This document shows, piece after piece, positions 1 to 5,743 of a stretch of DNA of 6,519 nt. Each line of letters starts with the position of its first letter. The stretch's first letter is position 1. The notes under the pieces were generated by a model. The model ran no database searches. It was not told the origin of the DNA and saw only the letters and a program-made list of their open reading frames with translations. The stretch is from Thermoanaerobaculaceae bacterium (GTDB lineage: Bacteria > Acidobacteriota > Thermoanaerobaculia > Thermoanaerobaculales > Thermoanaerobaculaceae): positions 1-6,519 of the forward strand of contig JALHTD010000278.1 in the NCBI GenBank assembly GCA_022865555.1. Reading direction: 5' to 3'. The position numbers were made by a program, and so were the translations under genes.

Positions 1-2
1 AG

Positions 3-1139
3 GAGCTGCTGATGCACGTCGCGGCGCTGCTGGATGCCCGCCGCGGCGAGGTCTGGTTGATCGGCGGGGGTGTCGCACAGACCGTCGCGAGCCTGTCGGG
101 CGCCGAGCAGACCGGCGTCTGCGACACGGGAGAGTGCGTCGTGGCTGCGCGGGTTGGGGGCGCGGTGCTCACGCGCGAGGAAGCCGTTGCCCTGTCGGAG
201 CAGGGCCTTCTCGAGCCAGGGCGGCTTGCCGTTCCGGTCGTCGGCCGCCGGGGTCGGCTGGCCGTGCTCGCTCTCGCCGAACGGGAGGTGCGCGGGGGCA
301 CCGCGCCTTTCGGCCCGACGGACGCGGAGATCCTGTCGCTGTACGCCTCTCAGGCGGCGGTTGCGCTGGAGAACGCCTCGCTGCACCGGGAGGCACTGGA
401 GCAGGAGCGCCTCGACCGTGAGCTGGAGCTCGCCGCAACCATCCAGAGACAGCTCCTGCCGACGAGCATCCCGACACCGCCTGGTTTTGACATCGCGGCC
501 AAGAGCCAGCCCTCGCGGCGAGTGGGCGGCGATGTCTACGACTTCATCGAGACGCCCCAGGGTCTCTTCCTGATGCTCGGCGACGTGGCGGGCAAGGGCG
601 TTCCCGCGGCGCTCATGGCCGCCTCGCTCCAGGCTGCCGTGCGCATCCTGGTCCAACGCTCCCCGGAGCTCTCCGAGCTGACACACCTGCTCCACCAGCA
701 CATCCTCGCTTCCACGCCGGAGAGCAAGTTCGCCACGGTATTCCTGGCGTACTTGCGGAACAACGGCGAGCTGGAGTGGGTTTCTGCGGGCCACAACCCG
801 GTGGTGCTGGTGTCCGCGGACGGGGCGTGCGACTACCTGAAGGCCGTGGGCCCGCCTCTGGGCCTGCTGCCCGACGTCGTTTACCCCTCGTCCAAGGTTG
901 TCCTGGACCCGGGTTCGGTGCTGCTGGCCTACACCGACGGCCTGTCGGAGGCTCCCGCCCCGGGCGAGGACGGAGAAGACTTCGGCCTGGAGGGCATTGC
1001 GGCCCTCGCGGTCGAGGGACGCGCCCGGCCGATGGAACGTTTGGTCAACGATCTCTTCGCGGCCGTCGCGGCCCACACCGGTGGCGCCCCACCTCACGAC
1101 GACCGCACCGTGCTGGCGGCCCGCCGCACCCGCGGGTGA
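3..1139 (+). CDS. GAF domain + PP2C/SpoIIE-type (RsbU-like) serine phosphatase, 5' end probably missing
   Basis: The product is a cytoplasmic Mn/Mg-dependent protein serine/threonine phosphatase of the SpoIIE/RsbU family. Family members typically dephosphorylate anti-sigma-factor antagonists in partner-switching pathways. Numbering from the ATG at 12, residues 1-118 are a GAF sensor domain ending in the usual QAAVALENA helix. Residues 119-149 form a charged signalling helix ending in IQRQLLP. Residues 150-375 are the phosphatase. All key motifs are present: GGDVYDF (D174), GDVAGKG (D191), SAGHNP (258-263), YTDG (D309) and HDD (D363/D364), so it should be active. The in-frame codons before ATG12 (GAG CTG CTG) are open to the window edge and read like the first GAF helix, so the gene probably starts upstream. 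However, AGGAG at 1-5 lies 6 nt before ATG12, so a start at 12 (375 aa) cannot be excluded. No anti-sigma or antagonist gene is visible beside it, so its target is unknown. Family assignment is firm; pathway is inference. Confidence 0.93.
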   Translation, partial: ELLMHVAALLDARRGEVWLIGGGVAQTVASLSGAEQTGVCDTGECVVAARVGGAVLTREEAVALSEQGLLEPGRLAVPVVGRRGRLAVLALAEREVRGGTAPFGPTDAEILSLYASQAAVALENASLHREALEQERLDRELELAATIQRQLLPTSIPTPPGFDIAAKSQPSRRVGGDVYDFIETPQGLFLMLGDVAGKGVPAALMAASLQAAVRILVQRSPELSELTHLLHQHILASTPESKFATVFLAYLRNNGELEWVSAGHNPVVLVSADGACDYLKAVGPPLGLLPDVVYPSSKVVLDPGSVLLAYTDGLSEAPAPGEDGEDFGLEGIAALAVEGRARPMERLVNDLFAAVAAHTGGAPPHDDRTVLAARRTRG

Positions 1140-1206
1140 TCTGGGTCACTGATTGCGCTCGGGCGCGGCCCTAGGTTGGTACTTGCAATCGTCTTCTCCT
1201 TCCTCC

Positions 1207-1240
1207 GGGCGCCCCGGCCACGGGGCGCCTACTATTAGTT
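1207..1240 (+). terminator. Possible terminator hairpin after the phosphatase gene
   Basis: A perfect 9-bp stem, GGCGCCCCG (1208-1216) with CGGGGCGCC (1221-1229), closes a 4-nt GCCA loop. G1207/T1230 could add a G-U pair. The tract that follows (TACTATTAGTT) is only moderately T-rich. It lies about 70 nt after the phosphatase stop, so termination is plausible but weaker than at the 4298 hairpin. It could instead be a stable mRNA 3'-end structure. Confidence 0.45.
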
Positions 1241-1263
1241 GCGGGGGGCTCTGCGGCCCCGCA
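1240..1263. repeat. Second GC hairpin, 7-bp stem with 10-nt loop
   Basis: TGCGGGG (1240-1246) is complementary to CCCCGCA (1257-1263), with a 10-nt loop between. It directly follows the first hairpin and has no T tract after it, so it is not an intrinsic terminator alone. Such stems also arise by chance at this GC content. Confidence 0.3.
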
Positions 1264-1409
1264 CCGCACGACCCGCCGCAGAAGTGCCCCCCGAGCCCTC
1301 CCGCTCGTCCCGCCAGAGACGCTACGCGCTCGTTGATCTCCGGCTGCCGACGCTTGGCAACGCGTGGCGACTGAATTGCTGTCTCAGTCAATGCAATGCC
1401 CCCTTGTGA

Positions 1410-1440
1410 CGGTTCGCAACAATGTTGACGCCGGGAACCG
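1410..1440. promoter_or_regulatory. Nested inverted repeats over the -35 region (possible operator)
   Basis: An outer pair CGGTTC (1410-1415) / GAACCG (1435-1440) flanks an inner palindrome CAACA-A-TGTTG (1417-1427). The inner palindrome overlaps the proposed -35 box TTGACG at 1425-1430. This position suits a repressor site that would control the FadL/lipase unit, for example a fatty-acid-responsive one. The arms are short (6 and 5 bp) and match no operator consensus I can name, so chance is a real alternative. Confidence 0.22.
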
Positions 1441-1453
1441 CGATCAATAGAGT
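1425..1453 (+). promoter_or_regulatory. Probable sigma70-type promoter of the FadL/lipase unit
   Basis: TTGACG (1425-1430, 5 of 6 matches to TTGACA) is separated by exactly 17 nt from TAGAGT (1448-1453, 4 of 6 matches to TATAAT). Transcription would start near 1460 and leave a leader of about 40 nt before the ATG at 1502. It lies in the least GC-rich part of the intergenic region. This is a motif match only. Confidence 0.42.
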
Positions 1454-1501
1454 GTGTGCCAGTAACCCGCAGCAATGGGGGACCAAGGGAAGGAGTGACG
1501 C

Positions 1502-2788
1502 ATGAGAAAGGCGAGAGTTGTCCTGCTTGCGGCCCTGGCGGCGTGTCTGCTGCTGGCGCCCGCATCCAGCTTCGGGGCGGGGTTCGCGCTCTTCGAGCAC
1601 GGGGCCCGAGCCGTCGCGCTTGGGGGTGCGTTCGGAGCGACGGCGGACGACCCCACCGCGCTCTACTTCAACCCCGCCGGGATCGCGTTCCAGAAGGCGG
1701 GCTATGCGATGGGGGTGTACTTTATCACCGAGACGAGCACGTTCGACGGCGCCAACCCGTACCCGGGCGAAGGGTACTCCGTGGACATGACGAGCCAGAT
1801 CTTCTACCCGGTCCACGCCTACTACACTAGTGAGATCACGAGCGATCTCCACTGGGGTATCGGCATCTTCAATCCGTTCGGCCTCGGCACGTGGTGGCCG
1901 AGCGATTACGCCGGCAAGTACCTCACCAAGCGGGTAGACCTCAAGGTGTTCGACTTCAACCCCAACCTGTCCTACAAGCTCTCCGACGCTTTCGCCGTCG
2001 CCGTCGGCGTGGACTACTTCTACTCCAACCTCAGCCTCACCCGTTCAATCGGCGTGATCAACCCCTACACCCAGCAGGTGGCGGAGGTTGGCCAGGTCCA
2101 CCTCTACACGCCCTACGAGGGCGGGTGGGGGTGGAACGCGGCGTTCCTGGGGAAACTGGGAAGCGGGGTCTCCCTCGGTGGGTCGTACCGGTCCCACGTG
2201 AAGATCAACTACGAGGGGAAGGCGTCGTTCACCCAGTTCGAAACCGGGTATGCCGACTTCGACGCCATCGTGGCGTCTCAGATCCCGTTCGGGCAGGAAC
2301 CCACGGGCACGACGACCGTCGACTACCCGTGGGAAGGGCGTCTGGCGCTGGCGTGGCACGGTGAGAAGTGGGGCGTCGAGGCCGACTGGGTGAAGATGGG
2401 GTGGAGCAGCTTCAAGGAGCTTCCCATCACGTTGCCGGACTACCCCGACCTCTCGTCCGTACGCTACGAGGGGTACCAGGACTGCAGCACCTACCGCCTG
2501 GGCGTCGAGTACAAGCACTCGCCGGACATCTGGTGGCAGTTCGGCGCCCTCTACGACGAGACCCCCGTGCCGGTCGAGTCGGTTACCCCGTTGCTTCCGG
2601 ACGCCGAGCGCAAGGGCATCTCGATCGGCGCGACCGTTGCGCTCTCCGCGAAGACACAGCTGCAGATCGGCTACCTGTACCTGAAGTTCTCGGACAGGTC
2701 CACGGAAGGCGTCAACCCCGACGGTTACGAAGGCACCTACAAGACGACGGCGAATCTGATCGGCTTCACGCTGGTTCACAGGTTCTAG
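1502..2788 (+). CDS. Outer-membrane hydrophobic-compound transporter, FadL/TodX (OmpP1) family
   Basis: This is a 428-residue beta-barrel protein of the FadL/TodX family, which carries long-chain fatty acids or other hydrophobic compounds across the outer membrane. A signal peptide (basic MRKAR, hydrophobic core to about residue 20) is cleaved near residue 25/26, leaving a mature N-terminus that begins with the family-typical GFALFEHGARA. Next come GGAF (41-44) and DDPTALYFNPAG (49-60), the N-terminal hatch signature of the family. NPFGLGTWW lies near 124-132, and a late PDAERKGISIGATVALS segment (366-382) matches the conserved C-terminal strands. The protein ends in Phe, as barrel proteins inserted by BamA usually do. 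Length is normal (about 400-450 aa). The start is supported by AGGAG at 1491-1495, 6 nt before the ATG. The lipase gene follows after 9 nt with its ribosome binding site over this stop codon, so the two are co-transcribed. The substrate cannot be read from the sequence. Confidence 0.93.
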   Translation: MRKARVVLLAALAACLLLAPASSFGAGFALFEHGARAVALGGAFGATADDPTALYFNPAGIAFQKAGYAMGVYFITETSTFDGANPYPGEGYSVDMTSQIFYPVHAYYTSEITSDLHWGIGIFNPFGLGTWWPSDYAGKYLTKRVDLKVFDFNPNLSYKLSDAFAVAVGVDYFYSNLSLTRSIGVINPYTQQVAEVGQVHLYTPYEGGWGWNAAFLGKLGSGVSLGGSYRSHVKINYEGKASFTQFETGYADFDAIVASQIPFGQEPTGTTTVDYPWEGRLALAWHGEKWGVEADWVKMGWSSFKELPITLPDYPDLSSVRYEGYQDCSTYRLGVEYKHSPDIWWQFGALYDETPVPVESVTPLLPDAERKGISIGATVALSAKTQLQIGYLYLKFSDRSTEGVNPDGYEGTYKTTANLIGFTLVHRF

Positions 2789-2792
2789 GAGG
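2787..2792 (+). promoter_or_regulatory. Ribosome binding site of the lipase gene, overlapping the previous stop
   Basis: AGGAGG begins inside the TAG stop (2786-2788) of the FadL gene. It lies 2 nt before ATG 2795 but 5 nt before ATG 2798, so the second ATG is the better start. The overlap suggests translational coupling. Confidence 0.75.
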
Positions 2793-2797
2793 GAATG

Positions 2798-4270
2798 ATG
2801 AGAAACGCACGCAAAGTATTGCTCGTGGGCCTCGCGCTCACCCTCGCCGGCTCCAGCGTGTTCGCCCAGGTGGACTTCTCCAAATACGTCGCGCTGGGCG
2901 ACAGCCTGACGGCCGGCGTCGTCTCGGTTGGCTCGGTCCAGACGTACCAGAAGAACTCCGTGCCGGCGATCATCGCCCGGCAGGCCGGCGTTTCGGGGTT
3001 CCAGCAGCCGTTGGTGAGCGAGCCCGGCCTGCCGCCGCTGCTGTATCTCAAGGCGCTCACGGTGACACCGCTCGGCATCAGCCCCGTGATCGAGTTCAAG
3101 TCGGGCATGGGCGCGCCGCTGAACGCCACCCTGCCGACGCCCTACAACAACCTGGGCGTTGACGGGTTCGATGTCAAAGATGTGCTCACGCGCACCGGCG
3201 ACATCACCAAGCTCGCCGCCGATCTCGTCGCGTACGCTCAGGGCAAGTCGGGCAAGAACGTCCCGTTTGCCGACCTCGTGCTGCGCTTCCCGGTGTTCCC
3301 GGGCACCTCGACTCCGGCGACGGCCCTCGCCCAGGCGATCGCCCTCCAGCCCACCTTCGTAACCGTTGCCATCGGGAGCAACGACGTCCTGGGTGCTGCG
3401 CAGTCGGCGGTCGTGGTGGATGGTGTGACGATGACGACCAAGGCCGACTTCCAGACGCGGTACACTCAACTCCTTGGTGCACTGCGCCAGGCTCGGCCAA
3501 ACGCTCCCATCCTCGTCGCAACGATCCAGGACGTGCTGGCTTTCCTGACGGCGATCAAGCCGTACATCGTGAACCCGGCGACGGGTGCGCACATCCCGTT
3601 GATCGGCGAGGCGGGACCGCTCACCGAGAGCGATTATTTGACGCTGTACGCTTCCTCGCTGCTCGCCAAGGGGATCGGGATCCCGAGGGCGGCGGGTGGC
3701 ACCGGATTGCCTCTCCCCGAGGGCTCGTTCGACCCGGCGACGATGACGCTGACGGCTGGCGTGATCCTGCGCGCGGGGGAGATGTCCGCCCTCCTTCAGC
3801 AGATCGGTCAGTACAACGAGGTCATCAAGGCCGTTGCAGCTTCCGTCGGGGCCAAAGTCGTTGACATCAACGCCGTCTACCGCGACTGGAACGCCAACGG
3901 TGTGACCATCGGTGGGGTGAAGGTCACGACCGCCTTCCTCACCGGCGGGATGTTCTCGTACGACGGCGTCCACCCGACGGGCCTGGGCTACGCCCTGATT
4001 GCGCGCGAGTGGATCAAGGCGATCAACGCCAACTACGGGGCCTCGCTGCCCGACATCGACCTCCTGCCGTTCTTCACCGGTGAGGGCGCCGCGGCTTCCA
4101 CAACCGTCCTGGCTGCCAACACGGTGTTCAGTGAGCAAGCGGCGATCGCGATGATCAAGGGGTATGCACCGTACGCGCTCACCGACAAGTTCCAGACCGG
4201 CGGCCGCGTGGTGCGCAAGCACCTCGCCGAGCATCCGGCGCGCGGGCCGGTGGAGCCCACGGTTCCGTAG
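2798..4270 (+). CDS. Secreted SGNH/GDSL-family esterase/lipase
   Basis: A 490-residue exported hydrolase of the SGNH/GDSL family (esterase, lipase or acyl-hydrolase), probably periplasmic or surface-located. The signal peptide is MRNARK plus a hydrophobic stretch, with probable cleavage after VFA (A23). Block I is VALGDSLTAG with nucleophile Ser36. Block II is NNLGVDG with Gly120. Block III is AIGSNDVL with oxyanion Asn195. Block V is YDGVHP with Asp389 and His392. All four SGNH residues and the catalytic Asp are present. It is longer than minimal GDSL enzymes (about 200-350 aa). Extra sequence lies at 65-115, in the 250-335 segment between blocks III and V, and in an alanine-rich tail of about 90 residues after block V. 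The tail does not look like an autotransporter barrel. A start at 2795 would add one Met, but RBS spacing favours 2798. Pairing with the FadL-type porin suggests ester or lipid hydrolysis feeding uptake (inference). The actual substrate is unknown. Confidence 0.92.
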   Translation: MRNARKVLLVGLALTLAGSSVFAQVDFSKYVALGDSLTAGVVSVGSVQTYQKNSVPAIIARQAGVSGFQQPLVSEPGLPPLLYLKALTVTPLGISPVIEFKSGMGAPLNATLPTPYNNLGVDGFDVKDVLTRTGDITKLAADLVAYAQGKSGKNVPFADLVLRFPVFPGTSTPATALAQAIALQPTFVTVAIGSNDVLGAAQSAVVVDGVTMTTKADFQTRYTQLLGALRQARPNAPILVATIQDVLAFLTAIKPYIVNPATGAHIPLIGEAGPLTESDYLTLYASSLLAKGIGIPRAAGGTGLPLPEGSFDPATMTLTAGVILRAGEMSALLQQIGQYNEVIKAVAASVGAKVVDINAVYRDWNANGVTIGGVKVTTAFLTGGMFSYDGVHPTGLGYALIAREWIKAINANYGASLPDIDLLPFFTGEGAAASTTVLAANTVFSEQAAIAMIKGYAPYALTDKFQTGGRVVRKHLAEHPARGPVEPTVP

Positions 4271-4297
4271 CGCTCTCTCGTTCTTTAGTCTTCCATG

Positions 4298-4326
4298 GGG
4301 CCGCCTTCGGGCGGCCCTCTTGTTTT
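4298..4326 (+). terminator. Strong intrinsic terminator with UUCG tetraloop
   Basis: GGGCCGCC (4298-4305), TTCG loop, GGCGGCCC (4310-4317), then TCTTGTTTT. This is a perfect 8-bp GC stem with an extra-stable UUCG loop and a T-rich tail, 28 nt after the lipase stop. It separates the FadL/lipase unit from the oxidase genes. It has no T tract on the minus strand, so it works in one direction. Confidence 0.93.
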
Positions 4327-4367
4327 CGGGCGTGGTAATCTTCGGCACTCGTGTGGGGGTTGGAGAG

Positions 4368-4373
4368 AGGAGG
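4368..4373 (+). promoter_or_regulatory. Ribosome binding site fixing the GTG start of the oxidase subunit
   Basis: AGGAGG inside a longer GGAGAGAGGAGG run (4362-4373), 5 nt before GTG 4379. It rules out the in-frame ATG at 4295, which lies at the edge of the terminator hairpin and has no such site. No confident promoter is visible between the terminator and this site; TGGTAATCT at 4333-4341 resembles a weak extended -10 only. Confidence 0.85.
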
Positions 4374-4378
4374 CCGGC

Positions 4379-5743
4379 GTGGACTACCCTATCTGGGACC
4401 TGGCCTTCGGTGGCGGCGTGCTGATCGGGATCGTGGCCATCACGCACGTCCTGGTTTCGCACTTCGCCATCGGCGGCGGCTTCGCGATCGCGTTCATCGA
4501 AACCCTCGCGGTGCGGCGGCGCAACCCTGCGCTGCGCGCCCTCGCCAAGCGCAGCTCGCTGATGCTGATCCTGGTCTCGACGGTGTTCGGGGCGATCTCC
4601 GGGGTCGGAATCTGGGTCACGATCGGGCTGGTGCAGCCCGCGGCGACCTCGGCGCTGATCCACAACTTCGTCTGGGGGTGGGCAGCCGAGTGGGGGTTAT
4701 TCATCCTGGAGGTGGCGATGGCCCTCGCCTACTACGCCACCTGGGGGAAGGTCCGCCCGCGCACCCACCTGCTGATCATCTGGCTCTACTTCTTCGCGGC
4801 CTACATGTCGCTGGTCATCATCCAGGGGATCATCTCGTTCATGCTCACGCCCGGACGGTGGCTGGAGACGCACTCCTTCTGGGACGGGATCTTCAACCCC
4901 AGCTACCTGCCGGGGCTGTTGCTACGCACGGGCATCTGCCTGTTCCTGGCCGGGGCCTACCTGACGCTGGCCGCGCTGCGGGAGCCCGACCGGGGCGCGC
5001 GAGTGGGCATGGTGCGCCTGCTGGCGATCTTCCAGGTCGTGGGCGTGCTGCTCGCCTACGGCGGCTACCGCTGGTGGGAGCACGTGCTGCCGGAGTCCGT
5101 GAGGGCGATCTTTCTGGGTGCGAAGGCCCTCCTCCCGGCGCTCGCCTCCACGCGCCACTTCGTCCTCTGGGCGTTGACGGTCTACCTGCTGCTGGCCCTC
5201 TTCGCCCTTGCCGCCCCCCGCTTCCACCGCTGGCCGTCTGCGGTGGCCGCACTGCTCGCCGCGTTCGCGTTCTTCGGGGGCTACGAGCGACTCCGGGAGG
5301 GTTCCCGCAAGCCCTTCGTGATCCGGGACTTCATGTTTTCGAACGGGGTGCTGGTGAGCGAGATCCCGGACCTGAACCAGCGCGGGATACTGAGCAAGGC
5401 CGTCTGGGCGGCGCAAACCAGCGGGGGAGAGCAGGCGAAGGGACGGGCGGTCTTCCGCGCCCAGTGCGCCTCGTGCCACACGCTGGACGGCTACCTCTCG
5501 ATCCGCAAGCTGGTGGCGCCCGTGGATGCCGACATGCTCAACGGCATCCTCTCCACCATGCGGGAGGAGGGGAACGAGTACACCTCGGGGCAGTACACCC
5601 ACGAGGGGCACGTCGCCACCGAAAAGCTCGACTACCCCTTGATGCCGCCCCTGGTCGGCACGGAGGCGGAGGTCGATGCCCTGGCCAGCTACCTCTTGGG
5701 CCTGAAGCCCTCGAACGTCGCGGAGGCGAGCCATGGAAAGTAA
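4379..5743 (+). CDS. Cytochrome bd-like oxidase subunit I (CydA-like) with C-terminal cytochrome c domain
   Basis: A 454-residue inner-membrane haem protein of the cytochrome bd oxygen reductase superfamily, expected to reduce O2. About eight membrane helices occupy residues 10-300. Hand alignment with E. coli CydA shows His23 (His19), Glu104 and Glu111 (the Glu99/Glu107 pair, spaced 7 rather than 8) and Glu307 (Glu445) in REGSRKPFVI, where E. coli has AEYGRQPWAI. Both ligands of haem b558 are absent: His186 falls on Leu182 and Met393 on Phe261. Residues 350-440 are a class I cytochrome c: haem site CASCH (363-367) and axial Met422 in LMPP. The domain follows the last helix and should face the periplasm. 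Loss of b558 and gain of haem c suggest a cytochrome c-type donor rather than quinol (inference). The start is GTG 4379 with AGGAGG. The 3' end overlaps the next gene by 11 nt. Automatic annotation may call it cytochrome ubiquinol oxidase subunit I or simply cytochrome c. Confidence 0.88.
   Translation: MDYPIWDLAFGGGVLIGIVAITHVLVSHFAIGGGFAIAFIETLAVRRRNPALRALAKRSSLMLILVSTVFGAISGVGIWVTIGLVQPAATSALIHNFVWGWAAEWGLFILEVAMALAYYATWGKVRPRTHLLIIWLYFFAAYMSLVIIQGIISFMLTPGRWLETHSFWDGIFNPSYLPGLLLRTGICLFLAGAYLTLAALREPDRGARVGMVRLLAIFQVVGVLLAYGGYRWWEHVLPESVRAIFLGAKALLPALASTRHFVLWALTVYLLLALFALAAPRFHRWPSAVAALLAAFAFFGGYERLREGSRKPFVIRDFMFSNGVLVSEIPDLNQRGILSKAVWAAQTSGGEQAKGRAVFRAQCASCHTLDGYLSIRKLVAPVDADMLNGILSTMREEGNEYTSGQYTHEGHVATEKLDYPLMPPLVGTEAEVDALASYLLGLKPSNVAEASHGK
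5722..5726 (+). promoter_or_regulatory. Ribosome binding site of the second oxidase subunit
   Basis: GGAGG lies within the end of the upstream coding region, 6 nt before ATG 5733. It supports the start of a gene that has no stop codon inside the window and is easy to miss. Confidence 0.75.

Larger units (their letters stand above)
1140..1501. other. 362-nt intergenic region with GC hairpins and a promoter-proximal part
   Basis: There is no convincing gene here. The only frame of any length on the + strand (TTG at 1153 to 1374) is proline- and arginine-rich, crosses both hairpins and has no ribosome binding site. The first part holds two strong GC hairpins (1208-1229 and 1240-1263). The stretch 1265-1400 shows nothing recognisable. 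The last 100 nt is less GC-rich and holds the probable promoter of the FadL gene together with small inverted repeats. I see no tRNA (no T-arm GGTTCRA sequence paired with an acceptor) and no riboswitch class I can name. Confidence 0.6.

Noticed and set aside
1153..1374. Small + strand open frame with TTG start
   Set aside because: Pro/Arg-rich composition, no ribosome binding site, and it passes through two GC hairpins; no family resemblance.
1140..1501. Search for tRNA, riboswitch or CRISPR in the intergenic region
   Set aside because: No cloverleaf, no regular repeats with spacers and no known aptamer core could be seen.
1535..1546. Lipobox-like LAAC in the FadL signal peptide
   Set aside because: The hydrophobic core continues for several residues after the Cys, and the family-typical mature start GFALFEH lies about 12 residues later. 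FadL proteins are not lipoproteins.
1388..1852. Minus-strand frame of 154 codons covering the FadL promoter and 5' end
   Set aside because: Antisense to a firm signal-peptide-encoding region. The translation lacks any recognisable feature and is best explained by codon bias.
4333..4341. Extended -10-like TGGTAATCT before the oxidase genes
   Set aside because: Only three of six -10 positions match and there is no -35 at proper spacing, so I do not annotate it as a promoter. The oxidase unit's promoter remains unidentified.
4295..4378. Upstream ATG start (4295) for the cytochrome c-fused oxidase subunit
   Set aside because: It would translate through the intrinsic terminator stem and add 28 residues unlike a CydA N-terminus. 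It has no ribosome binding site, whereas GTG 4379 has AGGAGG at 5-nt spacing.
2045..4663. Very long open frame (872 codons) on the minus strand
   Set aside because: It lies opposite two well-supported genes, a terminator and the start of a third. Its translation is Arg/Asp/His/Gln/Gly-rich with no motifs, membrane segments or signal peptide. Long antisense frames are expected where + strand codons strongly prefer G/C at the third position.
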